Shown here: positions 1-9,025 of the stretch, one piece after another | Layout of the letters: every line of letters starts with the position of its first letter | Position numbering within the stretch: position 1 is the first letter of the stretch | Assembly: GCA_026708115.1 (NCBI GenBank) | Contig: JAPOVL010000054.1 | Coordinates: 1 to 41,664, forward strand | Reading direction: 5' to 3' | Origin: Chloroflexota bacterium | GTDB taxonomy: Bacteria; Chloroflexota; Anaerolineae; Aggregatilineales; Phototrophicaceae | Length of the DNA stretch: 41,664 nucleotides | Made by a program: the position numbers and the translations under genes | Notes under the pieces: generated by a model | Databases searched by the model: none | What the model was told of the DNA's origin: nothing | The model's input: the letters and a program-made list of their open reading frames with translations, nothing else

Positions 1-80
1 CAAAAAAGGCGCATTTTATACGCATTTTAAGGGCATTGTTTCGCCGTATAACGCCGCATCGCGCGCATCGAACGCCCGCG

Positions 81-105
81 CCGATTACGCGCCGAGCGGC
101 TGTGG
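81..105 (+). repeat. right-end fragment of dispersed repeat
   Basis: The segment carries the GCGCCGAGCGGCT right end shared with the copies at 9.7 and 26.7 kb. No matching left end precedes it, so it is a partial copy. It lies upstream of the first gene in non-coding sequence. Confidence 0.55.
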
Positions 106-228
106 TCAATTGTGTTTTTGAACGGCAAAACCATCTGATTTGCCAGTTTTCCGAAACGCGCCTCGGGACCGAGTCCCGCTGTCATAGCTTGCCTGTAGGT
201 GATACAATAGGGGCGGAATCGTCTCTTT

Positions 229-256
229 TGATAAACCGCGTTGCTCATGCGTGGAG
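229..256 (+). repeat. left-end fragment of dispersed repeat
   Basis: The segment reads ATAAACCGCGTTGCTCATGCG, closely matching the left end of the copies at 8.68 and 41.17 kb. No clear right end follows. It sits just before the ribosome binding site of the gene starting at 276. Confidence 0.5.
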
Positions 257-275
257 ATTTCCGAGCGAGGACCTC

Positions 276-1247
276 ATGGCGCTGCAGACTGATGCGCATT
301 CGATGAAACTGCTGGATCTGCCTTTGATGCTCCGGCTCAAGCAGAATGCCATCGTATTGCATAGCGAGCTGGGCTTGACCGAGGACGCGCGCGGCCGGAA
401 TAGCGCCTTGCTCTCCAGCATCGTCTTTCCCCGCGGCTTGCATACGCTCTTGGGTCACGTTGACGACAAGAATGTTGTTGGGCAGTTTCGCTATCGCCCG
501 GGCGAATCCAATGCGCATATTGTCTACTTGGCGCCAACATTGGAGGACGACGAGGACGATAGCGCTTGGCTGCATATGCTCGATGCCATGGCTGAACAAG
601 CGGGCAAGAACGGCGCGCAGAACCTCGTCGGCGAGGTCGAACTGAGCCACAGGCTTTTTGAGTCAATGCGCCGAGCGGGTTACGCGGTCTATAGTCGGCA
701 AGTCATCTGGCAGCATGGACCGATCGTCGCCGACTTCCCGTTTGCGGATATGGAAATCACGCCGGAATCCGAGAACGATCAGATCGGTATAGCTGCGCTC
801 CTGGGATGTACCATACCGCGCATCATGCAGACAGTCATGGGGCCCTCGGCCGACATGGCTGGATTGGTCTATCGGGTGGATGGCCAGGTGGAAGCCTACG
901 TCGCCTATTCCGAAGGCAAACACGGTGTTTATCTCTTGCCCTTTTTACATCCGGAAGTATTGAGCGAGGCGCCGGATATCATTGCCGCCGCGCTGCTGAA
1001 AATCGAGCGTTGCCGCAAGCTGCCGGTCTACATCAGCGTCCGTGGCTACCAAGGCTGGTTGGAAAACGCCATGCTCGATCTGGGCTTCAATCCTTGGTTG
1101 GAGCAAGCGGTGATGGTCAAGCATTTAACCGCAGGCGTGCGACAAACGTCATTCGCGCAAGTTAATCTGAGCGCGAGCCGGGGGCAGAAACCGGCCGCGA
1201 CCTTGCAAATGGAATATCTCAACGATAACCTTGCGCTGCGAGAGTGA
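276..1247 (+). CDS. GNAT-like acetyltransferase-fold protein
   Basis: This 323-residue protein probably belongs to the GNAT N-acetyltransferase superfamily; substrate unknown. I see an alternating alpha/beta composition and a segment around residues 110-150 (LVGEVELSHRLFESMRRAGYAVYSR) that resembles the GNAT acyl-CoA-binding strand/helix followed by the typical RAGY turn. A second half (from about residue 160) looks like a degenerate repeat of the same fold. The frame is open back to 36, but ATG 276 is preferred because a GAGG ribosome binding site lies 6 bases upstream and the earlier part is low-quality sequence containing repeat ends. The R3H ATPase gene follows 82 bases downstream on the same strand, so the two may be cotranscribed. 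No CoA-binding QxxGxG/A motif is obvious, so catalytic activity is uncertain. Confidence 0.6.
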   Translation: MALQTDAHSMKLLDLPLMLRLKQNAIVLHSELGLTEDARGRNSALLSSIVFPRGLHTLLGHVDDKNVVGQFRYRPGESNAHIVYLAPTLEDDEDDSAWLHMLDAMAEQAGKNGAQNLVGEVELSHRLFESMRRAGYAVYSRQVIWQHGPIVADFPFADMEITPESENDQIGIAALLGCTIPRIMQTVMGPSADMAGLVYRVDGQVEAYVAYSEGKHGVYLLPFLHPEVLSEAPDIIAAALLKIERCRKLPVYISVRGYQGWLENAMLDLGFNPWLEQAVMVKHLTAGVRQTSFAQVNLSASRGQKPAATLQMEYLNDNLALRE

Positions 1248-1329
1248 AAATATACCCGGTTGCCTTTCCCGGCAAAGTTGGATTGATTCAAGCGATTCCC
1301 GCAATAGCAAAAGGACAACACCCGAGTAA

Positions 1330-2949
1330 ATGGACAAACGAATAACGGACGATTTTGAAGTACTCAGAAACGTCTTGCCGCCACGCATCCGAGACGCGGT
1401 TGATGAAGTCGGCAATACCAGTCAACTTCTAGAGATCGTCCTCGATCTGGGAAGGACCCCTGCCGCCCGCTATATTGACAGCGAATACCTGCTTTCCGAC
1501 CGTGAAGTGACGGAGGAAGACCTGCGGCAGTTGCTTGATGAACTGGGCGAGTTTGACGATGACAATCGCGCTGGTATCGAGCGCTCTCTGCATCGCATTT
1601 CGGCGATTCGCAATCGCCGCGGCAAGATCGTCGGCTTGACCGTCCGTATCGGTCGGGCAGTTTACGGCACCATTGATATCATCGCCGACTTGATCGAAAC
1701 CGGTCACAGCGTGCTGATCGTAGGACCGCCCGGCGTCGGCAAGACAACACTGCTGCGGGAAGCGGCCCGGGTGCGGGCGACGCGCAAGCGCGTGGTTATC
1801 GTCGATACCTCCAACGAAATCGGCGGCGATGGCGATATCCCGCACGAGGCCGTCGGCAAGGCGCGGCGCATGCAAGTCTCGCAGCCCGATCGTCAGCATG
1901 AAGTGATGATCGAGGCAGTGGAAAACCACAATCCCGAAGTGATTGTCATTGACGAAATCGGCCGAGAATTGGAAGCCCAGGCCGCGCGTACCATCGCGGA
2001 ACGCGGCGTGCAACTAATCGGCACCGCCCATGGCAATTCCCTGGAAAACTTGATGCTGAACCCGACCCTGTCCGACCTCATCGGCGGCATTGAATCCGTC
2101 ACGCTTTCCGATGACGAAGCGCGCCGGCGCGGGACACAGAAGGTCGTGCTGGAGCGGCGCACGGCCCCAACCTTCGACATCATGATCGAGATTCAGGCCC
2201 GCGACCGTTTGGTCGTACACGTGGACGTCGCCACGGCAGTAGACGCGATCCTGCGCAACCGCCCGCAACCCGCCGAGTTGCGAGAGCGCGACAGTACAGG
2301 CGTTATTCACGTGAATGTATACATTCCCGAAGCCGATTCGCGTTCATCGCCCGCTCGCCTGGGCGTCCAACTGCAAGGGGCCAGGCGCGACCTGAACGCG
2401 CATCACGTGCGCGGCACGCGTGAAAATGGCATCACGCGGGACCAAATGAGAGACGATCTGGCTCAGTTTGGCAGGCGCGATCTGAGCCCCGTGAGCGTAT
2501 ATGCTTATGGCGTGGCGCGCAATCGGCTCGAACAAGCCGCGCGTCGGCTCAATGTGCCGCTCGTCTTGACCGATGACTTTAGCGATGCCCAAGCCATCGT
2601 CACGCTGAAGACGCATTATCGCCGCCGCCCGCGCCTGATCACAGACGGTGAAAAACGGGGAATGTCGATCTACGTGCTGCGCGCGAATACGGTGACCCAA
2701 ATGGAGAACTTCCTGGTCGATCTGTTCCGCCTGAACGGCAGGAAAGATCTTGATCCCTTTGGTCAGGCCCTGCAAGAGGCTGAACAAGCCATCAGACGCA
2801 TCCGTGCCGGTGAAGATTTTATCGACCTCAAACCGCAGGTCTCCCAGATACGCAAGCGCCAGCATCAACTGGCGCGTCAGGCGCATATGCACTCGGCCAG
2901 CGTCGGTGATGAACCACGTCGATATGTCACGATCTTCCGCGATGCCTGA
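1330..2949 (+). CDS. R3H-domain AAA ATPase (Ycf45/SpoIIIAA-like)
   Basis: This 539-residue P-loop ATPase is of the type annotated as R3H domain-containing nucleic acid-binding protein, related to plastid/cyanobacterial Ycf45 and distantly to sporulation protein SpoIIIAA. An N-terminal helical region is followed by Walker A GPPGVGKTT at residues 132-140, a Walker B-like VIVIDEIGRE near 204-213, and a basic C-terminal R3H-type region (RKRQHQLARQAHMHSASVGDEPRRYV) predicted to bind single-stranded nucleic acid. The middle (about 370-470) is a further domain of unknown role. Length is typical for the cyanobacterial and Chloroflexota proteins. The ATG at 1330 is the first Met; the next gene begins 30 bases after its stop, consistent with cotranscription. 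Cellular role is not established. Confidence 0.85.
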   Translation: MDKRITDDFEVLRNVLPPRIRDAVDEVGNTSQLLEIVLDLGRTPAARYIDSEYLLSDREVTEEDLRQLLDELGEFDDDNRAGIERSLHRISAIRNRRGKIVGLTVRIGRAVYGTIDIIADLIETGHSVLIVGPPGVGKTTLLREAARVRATRKRVVIVDTSNEIGGDGDIPHEAVGKARRMQVSQPDRQHEVMIEAVENHNPEVIVIDEIGRELEAQAARTIAERGVQLIGTAHGNSLENLMLNPTLSDLIGGIESVTLSDDEARRRGTQKVVLERRTAPTFDIMIEIQARDRLVVHVDVATAVDAILRNRPQPAELRERDSTGVIHVNVYIPEADSRSSPARLGVQLQGARRDLNAHHVRGTRENGITRDQMRDDLAQFGRRDLSPVSVYAYGVARNRLEQAARRLNVPLVLTDDFSDAQAIVTLKTHYRRRPRLITDGEKRGMSIYVLRANTVTQMENFLVDLFRLNGRKDLDPFGQALQEAEQAIRRIRAGEDFIDLKPQVSQIRKRQHQLARQAHMHSASVGDEPRRYVTIFRDA

Positions 2950-2979
2950 GCCTATCTTGCCACTGTCGAAAGGGGATTC

Positions 2980-4203
2980 ATGGCACTTTCCTTGAGGCCC
3001 CCGCCACCTATCCGCACCGATCATAGCAACGCCTTCGCGCACAACACCATGTCTGTGCGGATCCCCGCCATCCTCCAGGAAACGCTCGACCTGAATCCGG
3101 ATTACCCGACGAGTATCAAAGACCGCCTTGGCCGTTTGCGCGACCAAATCGCCGCCGGCGCGGCGATCCCGCTCCTGGAAGCGGAGGGGGCCAGCGATTA
3201 TCAGCAATGGCGGCGGGCCCTGCTTCAACAGCAAGACCTAATCGGCGCGCCTGTTACCTGGCATAACGCCGAATGGTTCTTTGCGGAGACCTACGCCTAT
3301 CGCTGCCTGGTTGAAGCGACGCGCTATTTCGAATCGCGGCGCGATCCCTTCGCGCCCCAGAAAAAATCTGAACTGGCGAGCGAGGCGCTTTGGTCGCTGA
3401 TTGAAGGCGCTCTGGCATCCGATGCTGCGGCGGAGCAGCAGGTCGCGCAAGCTGTGGTGCTGGATCTGTGGGCAAATCGAATCGACCTCAGCTATGCGGC
3501 GTCTTTGGAACGAGGCGCCGCATTCGCGCCCGAAGATCTGCTCGTGGATGACAGCGATAGTCTGATGAACTACCTTGGCCGCTCGGCGACGGCCTCCGAT
3601 CAAATTCGCGGTGAAAGTAGTGTGTACATTGTGGCGGATAACGCCGGTTCCGAGTTGGCTATGGACCTGATCTTGGCGGATCGTCTGCTGCATCATGTGA
3701 CTGACCGCGTCGTACTTTGCCTGAAAGCGCATCCCACCTTTGTCAGCGACGCCACGCCGGAAGATGTCTGGATCATGCTGGCCGAGATGAAGCGACGCGG
3801 CGGCGCTGGCGCTCAACTGGCCGAGCGACTGACAGCCAACTGGAAAAACGGGTGTTTGCTATTCCTGCCGCATCAGTTTTGGAATAGCAGTACGCTCTTG
3901 CGCGATATGCCGTCGGCGCTCTACGACCGGGTCAACGCGGCGCGACTCGTGATAATCAAGGGAGACGCCAACTACCGGCGCGCGGTCGGCGACTGTCTTT
4001 GGCCAGTAGACAGTCCCTTCCACGATGTCATGTCATATCTCGACGCGCCGGTTTTGTGCCTGCGCACGCTCAAGAGCGATCCCATCGTCGGCCTGCCTTC
4101 CGCGGCAGTCGCGGCGGATTTGGACCGGAGCGATCCAACTTGGCGGGTAAACGGTAAGCGCGGACTCATTCAGTTCAAGCCTCAGTCGTCGAACAGCCAA
4201 TAG
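2980..4203 (+). CDS. DUF89 / ARMT1-like damage-control phosphatase
   Basis: This 407-residue protein has the hallmarks of the DUF89 (ARMT1-type) metal-dependent phosphatase family, whose members hydrolyse damaged or excess sugar phosphates. The hallmarks are an AETYAYRCLVEATRYF helix near residues 102-117, WANRIDLS at 164-171, the metal-binding motif DNAGSEL at 220-226, and KGDANYRR at 327-334. The expected Asp/Asn pair (D220, N221) and the later Asp (D329) are present, so an active site is plausible; the substrate cannot be read from sequence. ATG 2980 is preceded by GAAAGGGG at good spacing, although an internal ATG at 3049 could also serve. Its 3' end overlaps the convergent gene on the other strand by 22 bases. 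Confidence 0.82.
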   Translation: MALSLRPPPPIRTDHSNAFAHNTMSVRIPAILQETLDLNPDYPTSIKDRLGRLRDQIAAGAAIPLLEAEGASDYQQWRRALLQQQDLIGAPVTWHNAEWFFAETYAYRCLVEATRYFESRRDPFAPQKKSELASEALWSLIEGALASDAAAEQQVAQAVVLDLWANRIDLSYAASLERGAAFAPEDLLVDDSDSLMNYLGRSATASDQIRGESSVYIVADNAGSELAMDLILADRLLHHVTDRVVLCLKAHPTFVSDATPEDVWIMLAEMKRRGGAGAQLAERLTANWKNGCLLFLPHQFWNSSTLLRDMPSALYDRVNAARLVIIKGDANYRRAVGDCLWPVDSPFHDVMSYLDAPVLCLRTLKSDPIVGLPSAAVAADLDRSDPTWRVNGKRGLIQFKPQSSNSQ

Positions 4204-4715
4204 GTCGCCGTCAGCGGGAAATCACGCTCCAGCCAAGCCATGACTTTGTGAGGTTTCAAGCGATACTGAACGGCGCCTTCTTCGCCCAGGCTGGGGTCGA
4301 GTTCGTATTTGTCAATATAGACTTGGTTAATCCTAGCTTGCAAGGACTCACTCGGTGTGGTTTCTGAGAGTGCGCCTTCGAAAATGACGGTTTCATCGCC
4401 ACTTTCCAGATGTACGACGACCCGGCTATCCCGGGTAATATTGCGCGCTTTGACTGAATTGCGATCGGTGGCTGTGAACAACTGTCCCTCGACCCAGGCG
4501 CCCCAGACGGGCGCCGCATGTGGCCTGCCATCCGGGCAGGTCGTGCAAAGCCAATAATTGCGGGCGGAGGCCATCTGCCGCTCGACCCAGTCCCAGGTCA
4601 GCATCGACTCTGTCTCTTCGACCTCGACGCCGTAATGCGGCATATTCGGTCGGACGCGCCGCGCGTTCTCCGGTTGGATCATTACGATGGTTACTTTGCC
4701 TTGAGCCCCTTGCAC
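4182..4715 (-). CDS. pyridoxamine 5'-phosphate oxidase-like flavin/F420 protein
   Basis: This 177-residue split-barrel protein belongs to the pyridoxamine-phosphate-oxidase-like superfamily, which binds FMN or F420. Recognisable features are MASARNYWLCTTCPDGRPHAAPVWG (about residues 48-72), a strand with FTATDRNSVKARNI, and VVVHLESGDETVIFEG. Such proteins reduce or oxidise diverse substrates; no substrate can be assigned. The GTG start at 4715 shares one base with the dnaN stop (TAGTG), suggesting translational coupling. An ATG 11 codons inside (4682) is an alternative. It converges with and overlaps the DUF89 gene end by 22 bases. Placement behind dnaN is probably transcriptional convenience rather than functional linkage. 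Confidence 0.78.
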   Translation of the reverse strand: MQGAQGKVTIVMIQPENARRVRPNMPHYGVEVEETESMLTWDWVERQMASARNYWLCTTCPDGRPHAAPVWGAWVEGQLFTATDRNSVKARNITRDSRVVVHLESGDETVIFEGALSETTPSESLQARINQVYIDKYELDPSLGEEGAVQYRLKPHKVMAWLERDFPLTATYWLFDD

Positions 4716-5839
4716 TACTTGCTCATGGGCATGATGACGTGGGTGAAGTCCTCGCGGTCTTCCGGCCGCAAGACGCCAGGATTTTCCGCGCCATTGCTGC
4801 GGAAAACCACACGCTCTTCTTTGATCACGCGCAGCACTTCAATCAAGTACTTGATGTTAAATGAGATGTCAAGCGCTTCGCCTTCCGCCGAGGCGTCGAG
4901 CATACCCTCGCTGTCGCCGCGTTCGGCGCTCTTGCCCACAATCAGTACCTCGGCCGGTTCCCCGGGATTGAGCGCCGGCTTGACATGAAGATTGGCGCTG
5001 TTGGCGTTGTCCCGTGCGAAGATCTCCGCACGCTGGCAGACGGTCAGCAAGTCGCTGGTATACATCACAGTCGAGGTGGCATAAGAGCGCGGAATGATCG
5101 AGGCGAAATCGGGGAATCGACCTTCCAACAATTGCGACGAGACCAGGACATTGGGCATGAAGACTGTGACGCTGTTGCGCTGTTTGGGCAGCGAAATCCC
5201 GACTTCCTGGTCGTCTTCGGCGATGCGAGCGATCTCACTCATGGCCCGGGCCGGGATGACCATATCTTGACGTTCGCCGAAATCTTCTTCCAGCTCGGCT
5301 GTGCGCACCGCCAGGCGGTAGCCATCGGCCGCCGCCATTGTCAAGACCTTGCCTTCAAGCTGCATATATACGCCTGTTAAGATGGGGCGGTTCTGCTCGC
5401 GGGCGGCGGCAAAAGCCGTCTGCACGATCATTTCGCGCAGGGTTTTGCCTTCCAGGTACAGGTCCGCCTCTTCATTGTGATTAATCGGAGGGAATTCGTC
5501 AGAGTCAATGCCGCGAACGTTGGAAGACTGTATGCCACAGCGCACATGGACCGTATGCGTGGAAGCGTCCAGGCGCATGTCGACGCGCTCCCTGGAAAGA
5601 TTGTTGACCAATTCGCTGAAGGTTTTGGCGGGGAGCGTGATGCTGCCGGCCTGTTCCACCTTGGCGCCGATCCAGACCGTAATGCTCATTTCCAGGTTTG
5701 TCGCGGACAGCTTCAGGCGCGAATCTTCAGTTTCCAGCAGCACATTGGCGAGCACCGGGAGCGGGGGATTGCTGTCCACCGCTTTGCTTACTGTATTCAA
5801 GCTCTTCGCCAGGTTTTCTTGCAGCACACTTACGATCAT
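4715..5839 (-). CDS. dnaN: DNA polymerase III beta subunit (sliding clamp)
   Basis: The product is the ring-shaped processivity clamp of the replicative polymerase, acting on DNA as a dimer. The 374-residue length and three-domain architecture match the family: MIVSVLQENLAKSLNTVSKAVDSNPPLPVLANVLLE at the N-terminus, a DGYRLAVRTAEL segment in the middle domain, and a VIMPM-type C-terminus that forms part of the hydrophobic partner-binding cleft. The ATG at 5839 has an AGAGGAAG ribosome binding site. A promoter candidate lies 68-96 bases upstream. Unlike many genomes, dnaA is not adjacent here and the following gene is an unrelated flavoprotein; no origin-like cluster of DnaA boxes is visible. 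Confidence 0.97.
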   Translation of the reverse strand: MIVSVLQENLAKSLNTVSKAVDSNPPLPVLANVLLETEDSRLKLSATNLEMSITVWIGAKVEQAGSITLPAKTFSELVNNLSRERVDMRLDASTHTVHVRCGIQSSNVRGIDSDEFPPINHNEEADLYLEGKTLREMIVQTAFAAAREQNRPILTGVYMQLEGKVLTMAAADGYRLAVRTAELEEDFGERQDMVIPARAMSEIARIAEDDQEVGISLPKQRNSVTVFMPNVLVSSQLLEGRFPDFASIIPRSYATSTVMYTSDLLTVCQRAEIFARDNANSANLHVKPALNPGEPAEVLIVGKSAERGDSEGMLDASAEGEALDISFNIKYLIEVLRVIKEERVVFRSNGAENPGVLRPEDREDFTHVIMPMSK

Positions 5840-5906
5840 GGTCTTCCTCTGGTAGCGAACTCTGGGCGTCGACGCTGACGGTCTACGCGCCTATTCATTT
5901 GTCCGC

Positions 5907-5935
5907 ATTATAGCCCAAGACGGGAGCTCCACCAA
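5907..5935 (-). promoter_or_regulatory. candidate dnaN promoter
   Basis: On the minus strand a perfect TATAAT -10 box (5912-5907) is preceded after 17 bases by TTGGTG (5935-5930), a half-matching -35 box. It lies about 68 bases upstream of the dnaN start codon. Confidence 0.5.
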
Positions 5936-6037
5936 CACCGACAAAATAAGACGGCCAAGGCCGCTACCTGGCGCGTGACGGTTCAAATTGTTGGGTTTCA
6001 GACGCTAAAGCTGGCGGCCAAGTCCTGCGCGGACGAT

Positions 6038-6391
6038 CTATGCTTCCGGATCTACAGGCCTAACATCTTCCGCCGAAATTTCAATCGTTTCCCCGTCTTC
6101 GTCGATGTCTTCAACACGCACGATCTCGATTTTCAGTTTGGCGATCAAGGCGGCCATTGTCCCCAAAGCCGCGAGTACCGGATTAAAGATCGTTGCGACG
6201 CCGCCAACCACCACTGCCGGCGTCAGCGGGACTTCGATCAGGACTTCGTCGTTGGCGTTGCGGATGATGAGGCGGCGTACGTTGCCTTCTGCGACTAGGT
6301 CCTTGACGCGCTCGACAAGTTCACTGCCAGCGACTTCCATCTCTTCGACCCAATCACGCTGATTTTTCGGTTTGCGCGGATCTTCGCTCAT
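6038..6391 (-). CDS. DUF4342 domain protein
   Basis: This is a 117-residue protein matching the DUF4342 pattern: a helical N-terminal half (VEEMEVAGSELVERVKDLVAEGNVRRLIIRN) of the kind seen in ubiquitin-associated-like domains, then a strand and a hydrophobic segment LTPAVVVGGVATIFNPVLAALGTMAALIAKL (about residues 55-86) that could be a membrane or hairpin segment, and an acidic tail. Function unknown. The frame is open back to 6655, overlapping the nucleoside hydrolase, but ATG 6391 is preceded by AGGAGA at ideal spacing and is where the conserved part begins. It lies 89 bases after the nucleoside hydrolase stop. Confidence 0.8.
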   Translation of the reverse strand: MSEDPRKPKNQRDWVEEMEVAGSELVERVKDLVAEGNVRRLIIRNANDEVLIEVPLTPAVVVGGVATIFNPVLAALGTMAALIAKLKIEIVRVEDIDEDGETIEISAEDVRPVDPEA

Positions 6392-6480
6392 GTCGTTCTC
6401 CTGATCATTGGATTGCTTCATCCAATTGTTTCTACGTATCCGCCGATGCTGAGTTGTGAAGTTGCCGTCTGCGCTGCTGC

Positions 6481-7452
6481 CTAGCGGAGCAAATCGTAGA
6501 GCATTTGCTTCCAGCGCGCAGCGTCCAATTCCCAGCAGATGAGCGGCCTTGCGGGGTTTTTTAGTACCTCGCGCCAGGTGTCGATATTCCGCACGTCGTC
6601 CGCAACGTTGAGCTTGTCTACCACGGTCATGCCACGCGTGAGTTCGCTGCGGCATTCAATATCGACAAAGTGATGGCTGGTTGAGGTTGCGATCAAGGGA
6701 TCAATGGCAACAGCCATCGCCACGCCATCAGGCAGTGAAATGCCGATCTCGCCAGTCTGTATTTCGTAACCGCGCATGCCTTTGATATTGCAATCGATTG
6801 TGAAATCGGCGTATTCGCTGCCGATCCCGCGCACCCTGTCGATATCTTCGGGCGAAAGAACGAATTCGCCCTGGCTGAACTCCCAGCCGACCATTTCGAT
6901 GGGCAATCCGGAGCGGAAGACGATTTGCGCCGCTTCGGGATCGCACCAGATATTGTATTCTGCTGCCGGCGTCACATTGCCGTTGGTACAAGCTGCGCCA
7001 CCCATTACAACGCACCGGGATACGCGCGATACGATGTCCGGGGCTTTTCGCAGGGCAAGGGCCAGGTTGGTTAACGGACCCAAGGTGACGATCACTACAT
7101 CCGGCGTCGACCGGACCGTCTCGATGATGGCGTCTACGGCATGTTGTTCCCCGGCTTGGCTGCGGCGGGGTTTGTAGCGGTCGCCCCAGTCGCCCAGGCC
7201 GTCTGCACCGTGAAACCAGTCCGCCGACACGTATTCGCGGGTGAGCGGCCGATCGGCGCCGGCATAAACCGGCGTATCGACCTGGCACAGTTCGGCGAAA
7301 TAGAGCGAATTTTCAACGCCCTGTTCAAGCGGCACATTGCCAGCGACGACGGTGATCGCCTTGACATCAACATCGCTGTGGCGCAGCGCCATCAGCACGG
7401 CGACGGCATCGTCCGATCCGGCGTCGGTATCAATCAAAAAAGGGCGGGGCAT
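6481..7452 (-). CDS. inosine/uridine-type nucleoside hydrolase
   Basis: This 323-residue enzyme is of the IUNH family, which cleaves the N-glycosidic bond of ribonucleosides for salvage. The N-terminal Ca2+/ribose-binding signature DTDAGSDDAVA is at residues 8-18 (the family usually has DTDPGxDDA). GPLTNLALAL and the VVMGGAACTNGNVTPAAEYNIWCDPEAA block follow, and a D of the DGVAMAVAIDP segment supplies the last metal ligand. The ATG at 7452 has AGGAG 9 bases upstream. It follows the aminotransferase gene by 21 bases on the same strand, so cotranscription is likely. Exact nucleoside preference cannot be inferred. Confidence 0.9.
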   Translation of the reverse strand: MPRPFLIDTDAGSDDAVAVLMALRHSDVDVKAITVVAGNVPLEQGVENSLYFAELCQVDTPVYAGADRPLTREYVSADWFHGADGLGDWGDRYKPRRSQAGEQHAVDAIIETVRSTPDVVIVTLGPLTNLALALRKAPDIVSRVSRCVVMGGAACTNGNVTPAAEYNIWCDPEAAQIVFRSGLPIEMVGWEFSQGEFVLSPEDIDRVRGIGSEYADFTIDCNIKGMRGYEIQTGEIGISLPDGVAMAVAIDPLIATSTSHHFVDIECRSELTRGMTVVDKLNVADDVRNIDTWREVLKNPARPLICWELDAARWKQMLYDLLR

Positions 7453-7473
7453 ATGGACGTCTCCTGCGGCCGC

Positions 7474-8655
7474 CTAAACTTTGAGAGCAAGGCTGTCGAC
7501 GGCAACTTTCAATCGTTGCAGTCCGTCCGCCAGCACAGATCGCGGACAGCCGAAATTCAGGCGCACGAAGCCTTCGCCAGCGCTGCCAAAGAACGTGCCG
7601 CCCGTTGGCGCGACGCCGGCGCGCTCCATGCAAAATGCCGTGACATCGCCCTCGATCGGCAAGTTGCGCATATCAAGCCAGAGCAGGTAGGTCGATTGTG
7701 GAATCGTTGTCTTGACCTGTGGCATGTGTTCTCGAATGAATGCGATAGCGAAGTCGCGGTTATCCTTCAGATACCGGAGCAATTGCCGCAGCCATTCCTC
7801 GCCGCCGGTATAAGCGCCGTAGGCCGCCTCGTAACCCATGATGTTGACATGCGCGCTGAAGCTCTGCAGCGCCGCCGCCATCGTTTCGCGGATTTCCCTG
7901 TTCTGCGCGATCAAGACCGAACAAGCCATGCCCGCCAGATTGAAGGTCTTGCTCGGCGCGATCATTGTCAGCGTATTCTGCGCGATCTCGTCGGACAAGG
8001 TGGCGATGGGAATGTGCTTTCCTTCTAGAATCAGATCGGAGTGGATCTCGTCGGCGACAATTAAAAGATCGTGCCTTAGGCAGATTTCTCCTACACGCTC
8101 AAGCTCCGCTCGTGAATATAGAAAGCCAGCCGGATTCTGCGGGTTGCATTGCAGGTGGATTGATGTCTGCGGATCCCGCGCGACCATCTCAAACTCATCG
8201 TAATCGTTTTCATAATGGAAGCTGTGGGCATCATCGGCGATGTATTCCATGTCTATGTTGCCAGTGAATTTCCGATTGGCGCGGACCGCTTTGAAGAACG
8301 AGCCATAGACTGGCGTCTGTATCAGTACTGTATCGCCAGGCGCGCCAAAACCGCTGCAAACTGCGCAGAGCGCCAGAACCATACCGGGCGAAAACATAAC
8401 GTCATCGGGCTTGATCTCCCAATCATAGAGCGCGCTCATGCGCTCGACGATGACTTCTTTGAGCTTGGGCGGATCCAGCGTATATCCGAATACGCCGTGC
8501 TGAGCGCGCTCGATCATGGCGTTGATGGCGGAGGGCGGCGAGCGGAAGTCCATATCCGCCACCCACATCGGCAAGCAGCCCTCGACTACTGCGCCCCATT
8601 TTGCGCTGTGATGCCCGCTGCGGTCGATGATTTCATCAAAGTTGTACTCTGTCAT
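7474..8655 (-). CDS. MalY/PatB-type PLP aminotransferase or C-S lyase
   Basis: This 393-residue fold-type I PLP enzyme resembles MalY/PatB cystathionine beta-lyases, which cleave C-S bonds to give homocysteine or sulfide, pyruvate and ammonia. Signature features are LPMWVADMDFRSPPS at 28-42, CNPQNPAG at 170-177, the PLP-binding ADEIHSDL at 201-208, and the Schiff-base lysine K236 in APSKTFNLAG. The open frame extends to 8694, but ATG 8655 is chosen for its CCAGGAA ribosome binding site and because the conserved N-terminus (TEYNFDEIIDR) starts there. A role in sulfur amino-acid metabolism would fit the sulfate-assimilation operon upstream, but the two are separated by a 370-base gap carrying a repeat. 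Confidence 0.88.
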   Translation of the reverse strand: MTEYNFDEIIDRSGHHSAKWGAVVEGCLPMWVADMDFRSPPSAINAMIERAQHGVFGYTLDPPKLKEVIVERMSALYDWEIKPDDVMFSPGMVLALCAVCSGFGAPGDTVLIQTPVYGSFFKAVRANRKFTGNIDMEYIADDAHSFHYENDYDEFEMVARDPQTSIHLQCNPQNPAGFLYSRAELERVGEICLRHDLLIVADEIHSDLILEGKHIPIATLSDEIAQNTLTMIAPSKTFNLAGMACSVLIAQNREIRETMAAALQSFSAHVNIMGYEAAYGAYTGGEEWLRQLLRYLKDNRDFAIAFIREHMPQVKTTIPQSTYLLWLDMRNLPIEGDVTAFCMERAGVAPTGGTFFGSAGEGFVRLNFGCPRSVLADGLQRLKVAVDSLALKV

Positions 8656-9025
8656 GTTCCTGGCTCTCTCTTGTTGATAGACCGCGCCGCTCATGCGATC
8701 AGAAGGCTTTATTGTTCAGTGTCAGCGCGACACTCTTGTGGATGAGACGCCGAGCGGCTGATTCACGACGCTTTCAGGAAAAACATGCCAGAAACTATAA
8801 CCGATTGCGCAGATAGATGCACGGGCGGTTTGCGGCGGCGTACCAGAACTGACGCCACCGGCCGGACTGTTTTCTCTTCTATACGAATCTGTCAGATCTG
8901 ATTTTGTGATGGAAATGTCACAGGGGGCGGCCCGCGATGCCCGTGTCCGAGAGCAATTGAGACTACAGAGCGCTTCCCCTGTGGACCGTGAAGCGGAGGA
9001 AATATAATTTGGCAACTGTCATGTG
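8656..9025. other. non-coding gap with one full dispersed repeat
   Basis: This 370-base stretch between two minus-strand genes contains one complete copy of the dispersed repeat (8674-8762). The remainder, about 8763-9025, shows no convincing gene, hairpin terminator or RNA. A 97-codon minus-strand frame across it has no family resemblance and is judged spurious. Confidence 0.6.
8674..8762 (+). repeat. dispersed ~90-bp intergenic repeat, full copy
   Basis: The left end reads GATAGACCGCGCCGCTCATGCGA, the centre contains AGAAGGCTTTATTGTT and CAGCGCGACA, and the right end reads GACGCCGAGCGGCTG. It aligns along its length with the copy at 41.17 kb. The two ends form small palindromic arms and are imperfectly complementary, as expected for a REP/MITE-like non-autonomous element. 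It lies immediately 5' of the aminotransferase gene. Confidence 0.7.

Noticed and set aside
36..275. Upstream extension of the first GNAT-like gene
   Set aside because: The extension contains repeat ends and no family-like sequence, and a clear ribosome binding site precedes ATG 276.
8722..9015. 97-codon minus-strand frame
   Set aside because: It is low-complexity Ser/Thr/Arg-rich sequence overlapping a dispersed repeat, with no recognisable family.
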